Notes: generated by a model not told the origin, from the sequence alone. A stretch of 64,000 nucleotides of DNA from Rhizobium leguminosarum (GCF_017876795.1 NZ_JAGIOR010000007.1:124001-188000); one strand, 5' to 3'; shown: positions 32,738-42,556, counted from the first letter of the stretch. Made by a program: numbers and translations.

Positions 32738-35383
32738 CTATTTTGAATGGCGCCTTGTTCGAGCGCCAGGCCGACGGCGCGACGCTCGGTGCAGAGAATG
32801 GTGCTGCGTTGACAGCGTCGTAAAGTAGAAGATCTTCACGGTCTCGAGAGCTGTCACATAGATCAAGGTGATACCCAAAAGCGCTGCGAGAATTTCGAGG
32901 GGGATCGGAACGAAATCAAAAAGCCCGCCGATCGGGGTGTAGGGGATGGTCACTCCCGCGGAACCGACGGCGATCGCCGTGCCGAATAGCAGCGGACTGG
33001 GTCGGCTCCTCCAGATCGGACCAGGCGTTCTGATGACGAGCATAGTCGCCAACTGCGTCATTAGCGATTCCACGAACCACGCGGACCGGAACTCGTCCTG
33101 TCCGGCGGAAAACACTGCCAGGAGCACGACGAACGTCGCCAGATCGAAGAGAGAACTTAGCGGGCCGAACCAGAGCATGAACTTCTTGATGCGGGAGATG
33201 TCCCAACGCTGCGGATGCCGAAGGTCTGTCAGATCGACCTCGTCCGTGGCGATGGCCATCGCCGGCAGGTCCGACAGCAGATTGTTTAGCAGTATCTGCT
33301 TGGCAAGGAGCGGCAGGAACGGCAGCACGAGCGAAGCGGCTGCCATGCTGATCATGTTGCCGAAGTTGGCGCTGGTCGCAATCGATATGTACTTCATTGT
33401 GTTGGTGAAGGTCCTGCGTCCGTCGTCGACACCTTTGGAAAGGACGGCGAGATCCTGCCGCATCAGAACGACGTCGGCAGCCTCACGGGCGACGTCGGCC
33501 GCGCCCTCCACCGAAATCCCGACGTCCGCCTCGTGAAGGGCCGGCGCGTCGTTTATCCCGTCTCCAAGATATCCGACCACGTGTCCCGCCTTGCGAAGGG
33601 CCGCTACAATCCGCTCCTTCTGATTTGGGTCGATCTCGACGAACAGGTCGGTTTTTCCCGCGCGGCTAAACAGTGCGTCGTTGCTCATGCGGCCGACCTC
33701 TTCCCCGGTGAGTATGCGGGAACCGTCGATTCCGATCGACGACGCGAGATGCCGGACGACATATCGGTTGTCTCCCGATATCACCTTGAGCCGCACTCCT
33801 CGTTCGACGAGGCTTGCTACTACGGCTGAAATGTCGGCCTTCGGCGGATCGGAGAAGAGCAGAAAACCTTGCAGGCAAAGTCCGCTTTCGTCTTCCCGCG
33901 AGATCTTGGAAGTTGCTTCGGATATGGGCCGGGTGGCGACTGCGAGCGCGCGCATGCCTGCTTCTCCCCATTGCCGGCAGACGTCGTCCTACTGTTTGCG
34001 GACATAGTCGTCCAATGCCAGCTCGCGACCCTCGGTCATGACGGTGGCGCAGACGTCGATCACGTTGGTGGCCGCACCTTTGCAAATCAACAACGGCGGC
34101 CCGTTCTTTCCGCTAACGATTACGGATAGACGCTTGCGCGAGAAATCGTAGGGGATTTCGGCAAGCTTGCGGGCGTCGGAAGAAACCTCCCCAGCCGCGA
34201 TCGTGGCCGTCACGGCGTCGTCGAGAGGATTCTTCATTCCCGATTGAAACGCTGAATTGAGAAGCGCCAGCCGCCTCACTTCAGGGGAGACGCCTCCCTG
34301 CGGGTCGACACAACTGTCGAGGCGGATGACGCCCTCGGTGAGCGTGCCCGTTTTGTCCGTGCACAGCACGTCCATGCTGCCAAGGTTCTCCATTGCATCA
34401 AGGCGGCGAACGATCACACCAGACTTCGACATCGTCCGGGCGCCGCGCGCGAGCGTCACGCTGATGATCGCAGGCAGCAGCTCCGGCGTCAGGCCGACCG
34501 CAAGCGCGAGTGAGAAGAGCAGAGAGTCCACGATAGGTCTGTGAAGCAGGAGATTCGCCACCAGTACGACGACGACGATGCACAAAATGATTCGCGTCAT
34601 CAGAAATCCGAAATGTCGAACACCTCGGGCGAATTCCGTCTCCGGAATCTGGCGCGCGACAGCGCTGGCGATCCGTGCGAATTCCGTGTGGGGGCCGGTC
34701 GCGATCGCAAGGGCAGTCGCTGTGCCGCTCCGAACCGAGGTTCCCGTGAACACGCAGTTGGAACGGTCTGCAAGACCGGCGTCTTTGGCTGAAACGCCGG
34801 GCGCCTTCGCTACGGGAAAAGTCTCTCCGGTGAGCGTCGCTTCGCTGACGTTGAGATCCTGCGCGACGATGACGACTGCATCGACGGGCACGAGGCTCCC
34901 GGCTGAGAGCTGGATCAGGTCGCCTGGTACGATGCTGTTTGCGGCCACCACCTTGTCGGCGCCGTCGCGGCGGACCTTTGAAGTGAGAGAAATTCGCTGT
35001 CGCAGCGCCTCGACCGCTCGTTGGGCGCCATGTTCCTGTAGAAAGCCGAGAAAGCAGCTAGCGAGAATGATGATGCCGATGATGATGGCGTCGTGGACTT
35101 CGCCGACGCCACCCGCGACGAGCGCTGCGAACACCAACACGAGCACGAGCGGACTTTTGAACTGGCGCGCGAAGTCTGCCAGCATGCCTCCACGGCTTTC
35201 GTCGGAAAGAGAGTTCGGTCCGAACCGTCGGACGCGTTTTTCGGCTTCGGCGGTCGTCAGCCCGTCCTGGAGGGAGGTGGCGAGGGCAGCGCCGAGCTCC
35301 GAGGGCGATCTCGTCCAATATGCGGGGATCGCGACCTCATGAGCGGACGAAGGTAGAGAAGAAGGAGGAACAGGGATATCCAT
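32738..35383 (-). pseudogene. Mg2+-type P-type ATPase (MgtA/MgtB-like) with an in-frame amber stop
   Basis: From ATG 35383 the frame encodes an N-terminal cation-ATPase region, transmembrane segments, and the phosphorylation site CTDKTGTLTEG (D343). It stops at TAG 33991-33989, codon 465, and continues in the same frame through RALAVATR, KVISGDNRYVV, the hinge GDGINDAPAL and the C-terminal membrane segments to 32738. Ignoring the single stop gives 881 residues, close to full-length MgtA/MgtB. The amber codon lies inside the nucleotide-binding domain, so the product is inactive unless read through. A FixK box lies 54 bases upstream. Such ATPases occur in low-oxygen clusters where they may move divalent cations. 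Confidence 0.88.
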
Positions 35384-35436
35384 GGCGAACTCCGTATGTG
35401 ATTTCGCCGATTATCGTCTCCGCCAGGAGGACGTCA

Positions 35437-35450
35437 TTGATGGTTGTCAA
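35437..35450. promoter_or_regulatory. FNR/FixK box upstream of the P-type ATPase
   Basis: TTGATGGTTGTCAA matches TTGA-N6-TCAA, centred about 60 bases before the ATPase start on the minus strand. The nearby universal stress gene points in the same direction but ends before it. Confidence 0.7.
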
Positions 35451-35574
35451 CCTTCGTATTTCGCGTCGAAGGTGCCTGGCTTATCGATATCAACGTCCAC
35501 GCCGTTCCAGCCGGTAGGGACCTGCCGCTCGACAGCAGCCGAAACCGGTCATAAGCTACGACGGGGACAGTTCG

Positions 35575-36408
35575 TCAATGTGACATGAGGACGGGCAAAA
35601 GGAGCTCGTGCAACACGTCATCTGTTGCTCCGCCAAGGACAAAATCTCGTAACCTCGAGTGTCCGAATCCTCCCATCACCAGAATATCGGCGCCCAATTC
35701 CAGTGCTGTTTGCTGAATGCCCTGACCGATGGATGACGAGGTGAATCGGGCCACTGTTGCGCTTGCATTGACGCCGCCCGAAACCAGAATCTCAGCGAGG
35801 TGGATTCCGGTCGTCGCCGGCAGCGGCTTTTCGCCGGTCAAAGACAGCACCGAGACCCGCTGGGCATCGCGAAGGAACGGGCTTGCATCGCCGACGGCCC
35901 GAGCGGCGGCTCGGCTCCCGTCCCAGGCGACGACGACGTGATCGATCGGGCCCGCATGGGTTTTGTTCGGAAAAATAATGGCTGGCCGGCCAGAGCCGAA
36001 TATCACCGTTTCGGCGATAATGCGGGTATCTGGAACGTCCGCGGTACATTCAAGGAGAGCCAGATCGAAAAAGCGTGCCTCCGTGGCCGCGGTCTCGTGG
36101 AGTAGAGACAGGCTGGTTTGAACCGTTCGGCAAAATAATCCAGTCTTGGAATTCGCGCCAAGGTTGGTCGCAGCTTCAACCAGCGTCACGGCGCGATTTT
36201 CGCTTAAAATTTCGGCCCGCTCGATCATCTTCGGCGTATCCAGCAACAAGGACGACCATTGTCTAGGGATGTGCGGGATCGCAACTTTTAGTGCGCACAC
36301 GTGAAGATCTGCTCCGCGGTACCCTGCAAACGCTAAAGCGTTCGAAATGAGTAATTCGGAACTTGAATCGGGATAGGTCGCTAGCGGTAGAAAATACTGT
36401 TGCGTCAT
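35575..36408 (-). CDS. Universal stress protein, tandem UspA domains
   Basis: The 277-residue product has two Usp-like halves. The second half is canonical: DHVVVAWDGSRAAARAV at its start and the ATP-binding loop GGFGHSRLRDFVLGG near the C-terminus. The first half is degenerate. Tandem Usp proteins in the cytoplasm bind ATP or AMP and are induced by stress or oxygen limitation. The gene lies upstream of and in the same direction as the P-type ATPase, separated by about 190 bases that contain a FixK box. Its own control may use the box at 36613, about 200 bases upstream, though that is distant. Confidence 0.9.
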   Translation of the reverse strand: MTQQYFLPLATYPDSSSELLISNALAFAGYRGADLHVCALKVAIPHIPRQWSSLLLDTPKMIERAEILSENRAVTLVEAATNLGANSKTGLFCRTVQTSLSLLHETAATEARFFDLALLECTADVPDTRIIAETVIFGSGRPAIIFPNKTHAGPIDHVVVAWDGSRAAARAVGDASPFLRDAQRVSVLSLTGEKPLPATTGIHLAEILVSGGVNASATVARFTSSSIGQGIQQTALELGADILVMGGFGHSRLRDFVLGGATDDVLHELLLPVLMSH

Positions 36409-36612
36409 GTCCTAATCGCCTCTCAGGGACCGCAATCGCTCCAATGATCCACTTGTTTTCGTTGCGTCGCATTGATGTAGCGCAATTGCGCGAGCGCTGC
36501 GAATGGGCTGGCCTTTCCGGCGGCGCCGCGGCCAAGATTCCGCCTCCCTTCGGAGTGCGCCGGGAAACAGGAAGTTCGCACAAGCTGCCTTTCAACTCGA
36601 AGTCTGCTTAAG

Positions 36613-36626
36613 TTGATCATGGTCAA
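36613..36626. promoter_or_regulatory. FNR/FixK box near 36.6 kb
   Basis: TTGATCATGGTCAA matches TTGA-N6-TCAA. It lies 45 bases before the possible small membrane gene at 36671 on the plus strand and about 200 bases before the divergent universal stress gene. Confidence 0.65.
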
Positions 36627-36670
36627 ATCCTTGATGGCCGAGATCCGGTATTGAATTCAGGAGGACGTGC

Positions 36671-36925
36671 TTGCGACAATGGGAGCGCGAAGTGAATTCA
36701 ACGACCGCCGGATCCGCCGGGATGCGGCGGAGACCAGCACGCACGCTAACTCTGTCGCACGCCGTCCTGTACGGTCTCGGCGTCACCATGACGCTGATCC
36801 GCATAAAGATGACCGAGATCGCAGCGCTGCCTCCGGGTGTATTCATTTGCCCGTTCTGGGTGCCCGTTGCAGATGTGATCGCGAGTGCCGCGTTGCTCGT
36901 GATCGACGTTGCGCTCATGGGTTAA
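36671..36925 (+). CDS. Possible small membrane protein with TTG start
   Basis: AGGAGG at 36659-36664 is placed correctly for TTG 36671. The 84-residue frame has a basic N-terminus and two hydrophobic segments (LSHAVLYGLGVTMTLIRI and FWVPVADVIASAALLVIDVA). It follows a FixK-type box and precedes the VIT gene by 45 bases in the same direction. No family is recognised. An overlapping GTG frame (36667) has the same ribosome site but yields an arginine-rich, unlikely protein. Confidence 0.4.
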   Translation: MRQWEREVNSTTAGSAGMRRRPARTLTLSHAVLYGLGVTMTLIRIKMTEIAALPPGVFICPFWVPVADVIASAALLVIDVALMG

Positions 36926-36970
36926 TCTCGCACTAACTACGTCAAAATCGACTTTGTCCTGGAGACACGA

Positions 36971-37666
36971 ATGAGCAGACTGCATTCGGAACATCACCTG
37001 GTCTCCCGCATCGGCTGGCTACGGGCTGCGGTCCTCGGCGCAAACGATGGAATCGTCTCGACGGCGAGCTTGATCATGGGCGTCGCCACCGCCTCCAACG
37101 GACCCTCGCAGATCCTGGTAGCAGGCGTCGCTGGTCTGGTCGCGGGCGCGATGTCCATAGCGGCGGGCGAATACGTGTCGGTAAGCTCCCAAGCGGACAC
37201 AGAGGAAGCCGATCTCGCGCGAGAACGGATCGAGTTGGAGACGCAGCCCGAAGCTGAGTACGAGGAGCTGACGGAGATCTACGTCAAACGCGGTCTCACC
37301 GACGATCTGGCCAGGCAAGTCGCGATCCAACTGACCGCAAATGATGCTCTCGACGCGCATTCGCGAGACGAACTCGGTGTCGTCGACCACATGGCGGCCC
37401 GGCCGGTCGAGGCGGCCTTGACGTCGGCCGTCACGTTTGCGGTCGGGGCCGCATTGCCCCTGCTCATGGTCGTACTTTCGCCCGCCTCGGTGCTGATCTA
37501 TACCGTTGCAACCGCGTCTTTGGCCTTCCTCGCGCTGCTAGGCGCTATCGGTGCGAAAGCGGGCGGCGCCAACGTCTGGAGGGCCACTACCCGCGTCACT
37601 TTCTGGGGCGCTTTCGCTATGGCATTGACGGCGGGGATCGGTGCGCTGGTTGGCACCGTAGTCTGA
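36971..37666 (+). CDS. VIT1/CCC1-family iron/manganese transporter
   Basis: The 231-residue product starts with HHLVSRIGWLRAAVLGANDG, then IVSTASLIMGVA, the first signature of VIT-family transporters, followed by GLVAGAMSIAAGEYVSVSSQ, a cytoplasmic acidic segment with glutamates that can bind metal (EADLARERIELETQPEAEYE), and three further membrane segments. These proteins export ferrous iron or manganese from the cytoplasm or store it. GGAG lies eight bases before ATG 36971. It ends the plus-strand group at the right side of the stress cluster and may help manage iron when oxygen falls. Confidence 0.9.
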   Translation: MSRLHSEHHLVSRIGWLRAAVLGANDGIVSTASLIMGVATASNGPSQILVAGVAGLVAGAMSIAAGEYVSVSSQADTEEADLARERIELETQPEAEYEELTEIYVKRGLTDDLARQVAIQLTANDALDAHSRDELGVVDHMAARPVEAALTSAVTFAVGAALPLLMVVLSPASVLIYTVATASLAFLALLGAIGAKAGGANVWRATTRVTFWGAFAMALTAGIGALVGTVV

Positions 37667-37805
37667 CGAGCAACCTCCGCCCCTTCTTGCACGCCCAGAT
37701 TGAGGACGGTGTGGGCTTTTAGGATGTTGCGGTTCTGGTCGCAACGAAAGAGGAGCCGACGCAGGTTCGACTCCTCACGGGCTCGGAGGCCGGAACTCGT
37801 AATCG

Positions 37806-38195
37806 TCAGATCTCGGCCACCACCTCGGCGAGCATCGATCGGACCTTGCTTGTCAGACTGTTCAGCACTTCGTTGTCGATCGCCTGCATGGAGGCGACCG
37901 GATCGATGGCGCTCACCATGACATCGCCGCCATCGACCCCGCGCAGGATGACATTGCACGGGAGCATGGCCCCCATCTTCGGTTCCAGTTTCATTGCTTC
38001 GAACGCCATGCGCGGATTGCAGGCTCCGAGGATGAGGTAGTCGTCGATGTCGGCGTCGATCTTCTTTTTCATAGTTGCCTTGACATCGATCTCCGTCAGA
38101 ACTCCGAAACCGTGCTTGGAGAGAGCGGATTTCGTCCTGCCGACCGCATCGTCAAAACTGGTCGCCCAGAGGGTTCTATCCAGCGTATAGGTCAT
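37806..38195 (-). CDS. DUF302 family protein
   Basis: The start is ATG 38195, six bases after AAGGAG. The 129-residue product has the DUF302 layout: SFDDAVGRTKSALSKHGFGV, LTEIDVKATMKKKI, YLILGACNPRMAFEAMK, GAMLPCNVILR and a C-terminal amphipathic helix. DUF302 proteins are small and often accompany stress or redox genes; the conserved cysteines in GACNP and LPCNV are present. Its biochemical role is not established. It is followed upstream by an EF-hand gene in the same direction, possibly one unit. Confidence 0.85.
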   Translation of the reverse strand: MTYTLDRTLWATSFDDAVGRTKSALSKHGFGVLTEIDVKATMKKKIDADIDDYLILGACNPRMAFEAMKLEPKMGAMLPCNVILRGVDGGDVMVSAIDPVASMQAIDNEVLNSLTSKVRSMLAEVVAEI

Positions 38196-38246
38196 CAAGT
38201 CTCCTTTGGGCTCGCATGCAACGGCCGGCAAATGCCCGGCGTTCAA

Positions 38247-38628
38247 TCACTTGTCTTGCATGAACCCCTGCATTTCTTCAGGTGTAACCTTGCCGTCATT
38301 GTTTGCGTCGACCGCGTCGAAGACGCGTTTATGGATTGCGGTCAACTTTTCGAAAGAAAACTGCACCGTCTCCATCACTATCGGCGATGGCGAACATGAT
38401 CTTCATCATATGACCGCGCATTGGCCCCATCATGCGCATTCCTGGGTTGCCAGATGGCATCATGCTGCGGCCCATCATGCCTGGCATCATTTCCGATCCG
38501 TCGGCCTCGGGTTTAACCTCAGACTGGGCCGGGTCTGGACTTTTCGCCTGGGCGAAGGCGCTGCCCATGGCACCGACGGCACCGAGCAAAGCCAGCATAA
38601 TGATCGTTGGCAATCTGAACATGGACAT
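38247..38628 (-). pseudogene. Exported EF-hand protein with a single-base frameshift
   Basis: A signal peptide (MFRLPTIIMLALLGAVGAMG, cleavage after AFA) leads a methionine-rich segment and the first EF-hand loop DSDGDGAV. There the frame breaks: with one T fewer in the TTTT run, it continues as SFEKLTAIHKRVFDA, a second loop DANNDGKVTPEE, and ends at 38247. As written the product stops after 99 residues at the 38329 codon. Two calcium-binding loops would be restored by the one-base change. The methionine-rich region might bind copper (inference). Confidence 0.75.
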
Positions 38629-38912
38629 TCTGCTTTTCCTCTTTGAGCAGACTCAAGAATAGGATGTCTACCGGCTTCACACATTGCGCTGGATCAAACC
38701 ACGCATGGTTCGTGTTGTAGAGGCCGGACAGATCGACTTCGGGCCGCGCCATTCCTGCGACGCCAGCCACCAACTTCACCGAGGAACGATCGCGGCTGAA
38801 GCGACGCGGAGGATCGAGCCGGCTAACGGGAGTACTGGTGATTTCAGAGCACGATCGGCTCATTTCATCCACAAAAGAGACAAATTTTAGAGGCGTCTGT
38901 TTCAAGGTCTGG

Positions 38913-39833
38913 TCAACACGCAAACAGGCCGCACCCGCTCCCTTCCGGCTGGCCGTGCTTGAGGAAGAGGACCGAGAGGCCAAGCGTTTCGGCAAGCGGA
39001 AGACCACGTGCTTCCCCGAGAACCATCATCGCCGTCGCCCAGGCGTCGGCGCTCATACAATCGCAGGCGATCAGGGTGACGGACGCGGGTGGATGTCTAA
39101 GCGGCATGCCGAGGCGCGGGTCCATGGTGTGCGACAGACGGCGGCCGCCGACATCGATCCAGTGGCGATAGTCGCCGGACGTCGCAACGGCGGCGTCTTC
39201 TAGCACGAGCATGGAATGCGCGGCACGCGTTTCCAGGTTTGGCATTTCGACGGCGACGGTCCAGCCGCGACCGTCGGGCTGAGTGCCGAGCGCTCGCAGT
39301 TCGCCGTCGATGGAGAAGAGGCCGGCTTCGATACCGTGCCGGCGCGCAGCCCCGGTCAGTTGATCGACGCCATAACCCTTAGCAATGCCATTGAGATCGA
39401 AGCACATCTCGGAGTGCTTGCAGGCGCGTCCGGCGGCCTTGTCTAGCTCCAGAACATCATGGGCCGGGCTGCGTCTCGCAAGACGGGCGGTCTTGATTCG
39501 GTCCTCGCTTGCGTCCGCCGGGCCGAAACCCCACGCGGTGATGGCATCACCCATGCCGATATCGAAGGCGCCGCCCGAGGCCTGGCCGATTTCAAGACCC
39601 GCTCCCAGCACGGTAAGCAGGCGGTCGGGCAGAGAAACCCATCCACCGGGCTTTGCGGCGTTCAAGCGGTTAAGGTCGCTTTCAGGCCTCCAGGTGGACA
39701 TTTGTTCGTCGACTTCGGTCACTGCGTCGGCCATCGCCTTGCGGGTGCGGTGGACATCGAAATCCGATGGCATGTGAAAGAGGGCTGACCAGCGCGTGCC
39801 CATTGTCGGACCGTTCATCGCGTAGCGCGTCAT
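38913..39833 (-). CDS. ApbE-like FAD:protein FMN transferase
   Basis: The start is ATG 39833, one base after the stop of the PepSY-flavoreductase gene, so translation is coupled. The 306-residue product matches ApbE: GPTMGTRWSALFH, the FAD-binding region SGGAFDIGMGDAITAWGFGP, DLNGIAKGYGVDQL, SIDGELRALG and HTMDPRLGMPL. ApbE enzymes attach FMN to a threonine or serine of periplasmic or membrane redox proteins. A signal peptide is not evident with this start. The operon partners with PepSY and flavin domains suggest the acceptor is an exported electron carrier encoded here. Confidence 0.88.
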   Translation of the reverse strand: MTRYAMNGPTMGTRWSALFHMPSDFDVHRTRKAMADAVTEVDEQMSTWRPESDLNRLNAAKPGGWVSLPDRLLTVLGAGLEIGQASGGAFDIGMGDAITAWGFGPADASEDRIKTARLARRSPAHDVLELDKAAGRACKHSEMCFDLNGIAKGYGVDQLTGAARRHGIEAGLFSIDGELRALGTQPDGRGWTVAVEMPNLETRAAHSMLVLEDAAVATSGDYRHWIDVGGRRLSHTMDPRLGMPLRHPPASVTLIACDCMSADAWATAMMVLGEARGLPLAETLGLSVLFLKHGQPEGSGCGLFAC

Positions 39834-39834
39834 G

Positions 39835-42033
39835 TCAGTACACGTCCTCGGCGTAGCGGCCATTGGCTTTCAGGAGCGCGAGGTTGAAACCCTGTGCCGC
39901 GAGAATGTCGGCGAGCACGGCCGCAACGGCCGCCGCCATGTCCCGACTCCCGCAGATGAGAACCTGACCGCCCGCGGCGATAAGCTTGCCGATTCGCTCG
40001 GCATCCTTGCGCAGAATATCCTGCACATAGGCCGGGCTCGTGGTTCGCGAGAAAGCGGTCGATACCGAGGTCAGCCGGCCGTCCTTGTTCCAGTTCGAAA
40101 GTTCCTCCGCGTAAAGCGCGTCGCTAGCTGGATGGCGGGTTCCGAAATAGAGGTGCATGGGACGGCATGCCCGGTTTCCGCGGGCAAAGCCGGCCAGCGG
40201 ACCGATCCCCGCGCCGGCGCCGATGAGGATAACCGGCTTGCGTCCGCGCGCCGGACGGAACGTCGGGTTCGGACGCACGAAGGCCGCAATAGTCTCGCCC
40301 GCTTCCAGCGCGATGAGTTGGCTCGAGCAAAGCCCTCCCACTTGCTTGCGGACGCAGATTTCGAGAAAGCCATCTTCCGTGCCGGAAGCAAGCGAGTAGA
40401 AGCGCGGCAGATCCGAGCCTTGCGGCACGATGCCGATCAGGTCTCCGGCCTCGAACCGCGGGAAGCCCTTGCCCGTCAGCCGCTGCCAGAGCGAAATCTT
40501 CGGCAGGGCAAAGCGCAGGACGGCCGTGGTCGCCTGTACGCTTGCGCCATAGTCGCGGCGGGATATGAGCGGCAATCTCCAGGTCTTCGGAGCGGTCGGT
40601 TGGTGCTTCAGCTCGAAATCGAGGCCAAGCGGCTCAGCGAGAAGCCGCCCCCAGCGGGCGAAATCCTGTGGCGATTGTCGATCCACCGTGTCGAAGGGGC
40701 TGAGGGCGGCCCAGCCCTTGCCCTCGGCGATCCTCGCGATCTCGGTGGCGAAACCGCAGAAGGCCGGGAAGCTGCGATCGCCGAAACCGAGCACAGCAAG
40801 CGGCAGGCCGCGTATTGCCGGCACACGCTCGAAGTGTTCGACGAAGTCCTTGGAGGCCGCGGGCGCTGTGCCATCGCCATAAGTGGCGGCGAACAGAATG
40901 ACACGTCGCGCCTTCGGCCAGCGGACTGGCTCGAAATTGGACATCGGGCCGACATGGACGCGAAGGCCCTGTGCGGAAAGAGCGGTCTGCAGCGTATTGG
41001 CGAAGCCCCAGGTCGTGCCGCTCTCGCTGCCGACAAGCAGGATCGTATCGGCCTCGCCAGCGGCAGCCGCGACTGCCTTGGGGTCGCGGCGCCCCCTCTG
41101 CCAGACAATCATGCCCGTCCAGCCCAGGACGGGTACCGCAAGCGCAGAGAACCCGAGGACGAGCCCGAGCCACGCCATGCCGTGCCCGGTGTGCAGCATG
41201 GTGATGAGGCGCGTGACCTTGTCGACCCAGCCGGCGTCCGACCAGGCCAGCACCGCACCGTTGCCCTGGTCGATGTAAGCTTCTCCTCGTGCTATCTTGA
41301 GTGTGAAAACGTCCGTTGCGTCGCTCGTAGCAGGGAAATTGAGCGAGATCAGGTCATCGACCAGCGTCTCTCGAAGCAGAGCAACAGAAGTGAGGGCCAC
41401 GCCGGTCTTGCCGCTGACGTCGGCCGGGAAGGCCGGTGCACCCGCGCCTTGTGGCAGGAGGCCGAAAACAGCAGCCGTCATCCAGAGTGCGGTGAGCGAG
41501 GAGAGGAAGAGACCCGGCAAGGCAAGGCGCGAGACGACGGCGTGTAAGCGTCCTTCGCCGGAGCCGCGAACGGATCTCAGGACGAACCGCCAGCCGCCGG
41601 CGCGCCGTGCCATCAGGAACAGCCCGGAGATTGCAAGGGCAAGCACAACCGCCGCACTGCCAGCAGTTATGAAACGTCCGGTATCGTCCAAGAAAAGCGA
41701 GCGATGAAGATTGGTCAACCAGCGCTCCAGCTCCGAGGTGTCGGCGCTGCCGACCGGCAGGCCAGTGGCAGGGTCGATGAAAGCGGAGGCGGGTTGGTCG
41801 CCTTCGTAGTAATAGGCGGTGATCCGCCCAGACGGCGCGCGCCTGATCTGTTCGACCGTAGGTTCTTCCGCCTGGACTCGCGTGGCGAGTTCCGCGACGC
41901 TGATGCGCTGCGCGGCAGGTGTGGTGAGCGCCTCTGCGGCAGGGAAGATCGACAGTGCGGCGCCGCTCAGCGCGACGACCGTGAGAAGCACCGCGGCGAT
42001 CAGCCCGAAGCAGCGGTGGAGCGAGCGGCTCAT
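39835..42033 (-). CDS. PepSY-membrane / flavodoxin / ferredoxin-reductase fusion protein
   Basis: The start is ATG 42033, eight bases after AGGAGG; an upstream TTG at 42054 would place that site inside the gene. The 732-residue product has N-terminal PepSY-type membrane segments (CFGLIAAVLLTVVALSG, LTNLHRSLFLDDTGRFI, LLTMLHTGHG-like region, LGLVLGFSALAVPVLGW), a flavodoxin domain (LLVGSESGTTWGFANTLQTA, FAATYGDGTAP, GFGDRSFPAFCGFA), and a C-terminal FAD/NADPH oxidoreductase (RFYSLASGTEDG, GAGAGIGPLAGFARG). It would pass electrons from NADPH through FAD and FMN to the periplasmic side. It sits between DUF2271 and ApbE genes. Confidence 0.92.
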   Translation of the reverse strand: MSRSLHRCFGLIAAVLLTVVALSGAALSIFPAAEALTTPAAQRISVAELATRVQAEEPTVEQIRRAPSGRITAYYYEGDQPASAFIDPATGLPVGSADTSELERWLTNLHRSLFLDDTGRFITAGSAAVVLALAISGLFLMARRAGGWRFVLRSVRGSGEGRLHAVVSRLALPGLFLSSLTALWMTAAVFGLLPQGAGAPAFPADVSGKTGVALTSVALLRETLVDDLISLNFPATSDATDVFTLKIARGEAYIDQGNGAVLAWSDAGWVDKVTRLITMLHTGHGMAWLGLVLGFSALAVPVLGWTGMIVWQRGRRDPKAVAAAAGEADTILLVGSESGTTWGFANTLQTALSAQGLRVHVGPMSNFEPVRWPKARRVILFAATYGDGTAPAASKDFVEHFERVPAIRGLPLAVLGFGDRSFPAFCGFATEIARIAEGKGWAALSPFDTVDRQSPQDFARWGRLLAEPLGLDFELKHQPTAPKTWRLPLISRRDYGASVQATTAVLRFALPKISLWQRLTGKGFPRFEAGDLIGIVPQGSDLPRFYSLASGTEDGFLEICVRKQVGGLCSSQLIALEAGETIAAFVRPNPTFRPARGRKPVILIGAGAGIGPLAGFARGNRACRPMHLYFGTRHPASDALYAEELSNWNKDGRLTSVSTAFSRTTSPAYVQDILRKDAERIGKLIAAGGQVLICGSRDMAAAVAAVLADILAAQGFNLALLKANGRYAEDVY

Positions 42034-42050
42034 GACAAGCGCCCTCCTGC

Positions 42051-42527
42051 TCAAAGCACGTAGGTGAAGGCGGCGATGTAGCGCGTACCCTTCACCTTCT
42101 GGCCCGAGCCGCCCGACGTCAGCGGCACCACGATCTCGTTCGGACTGTCGCGCATGTCCTCCACGGCCGAATCGATGTGAAGCTGATAGCCGGCGTCGAA
42201 CAGCGTATCGGCAAGATCGACCGTGACCTTGAGTGAACGACCCGCACCAACGCTGGCGCCCGTGATGCCGTTGATCTCGGCGGTGTCGCCGCCGGCGGCG
42301 CGGTACCAGCCGGTGAGATGCTCGTAATACCTGGTCTTTCCGCCCGCCATCCAGAGACTGCCGACATACTTGCCTTGCGCATCAGTGACGTAATAGGCAA
42401 GGTAGGCACCGTCGCCGCCGTAGCTGCGCATGTTGGTGGTGAAGGTCACCTCGCGGGCCATGGCAAGGCCGGGAACGGTAAGGGCCGTAGTGACCGCCAG
42501 CAGGGCAATGAAGGCTTTCATTCTCAT
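42051..42527 (-). CDS. DUF2271 family periplasmic protein
   Basis: GGAG lies eight bases before ATG 42527. The 158-residue product has a signal peptide (KAFIALLAVTTALTVPGLAMA) and the DUF2271 domain with YLAYYVTDAQGKYVGSLW, KTRYYEHLTGWYR and DGAGYQLHIDSAVEDM-like sequence near the C-terminus. DUF2271 genes commonly stand beside PepSY-flavoreductase and ApbE genes, so this is a probable flavinylated or electron-accepting periplasmic component. The exact reaction is unknown. It is 17 bases upstream of the PepSY fusion in the same operon. Confidence 0.85.
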   Translation of the reverse strand: MRMKAFIALLAVTTALTVPGLAMAREVTFTTNMRSYGGDGAYLAYYVTDAQGKYVGSLWMAGGKTRYYEHLTGWYRAAGGDTAEINGITGASVGAGRSLKVTVDLADTLFDAGYQLHIDSAVEDMRDSPNEIVVPLTSGGSGQKVKGTRYIAAFTYVL

Positions 42528-42556
42528 CGATAATCTCCTCGGTCGGACTTGGCGGT

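Noticed and set aside
38643..38656. Sixth FNR-like box TTGAGCAGACTCAA
   Set aside because: It lies only 15 bases before the EF-hand start codon, too close for a normal activator site, and about one chance match is expected in the window.
39832..41547. A 571-codon open frame on the plus strand opposite the PepSY-flavoreductase gene
   Set aside because: The minus-strand protein shows clear domains and ribosome site; the opposite frame is arginine-rich with no family resemblance, a GC-driven shadow.
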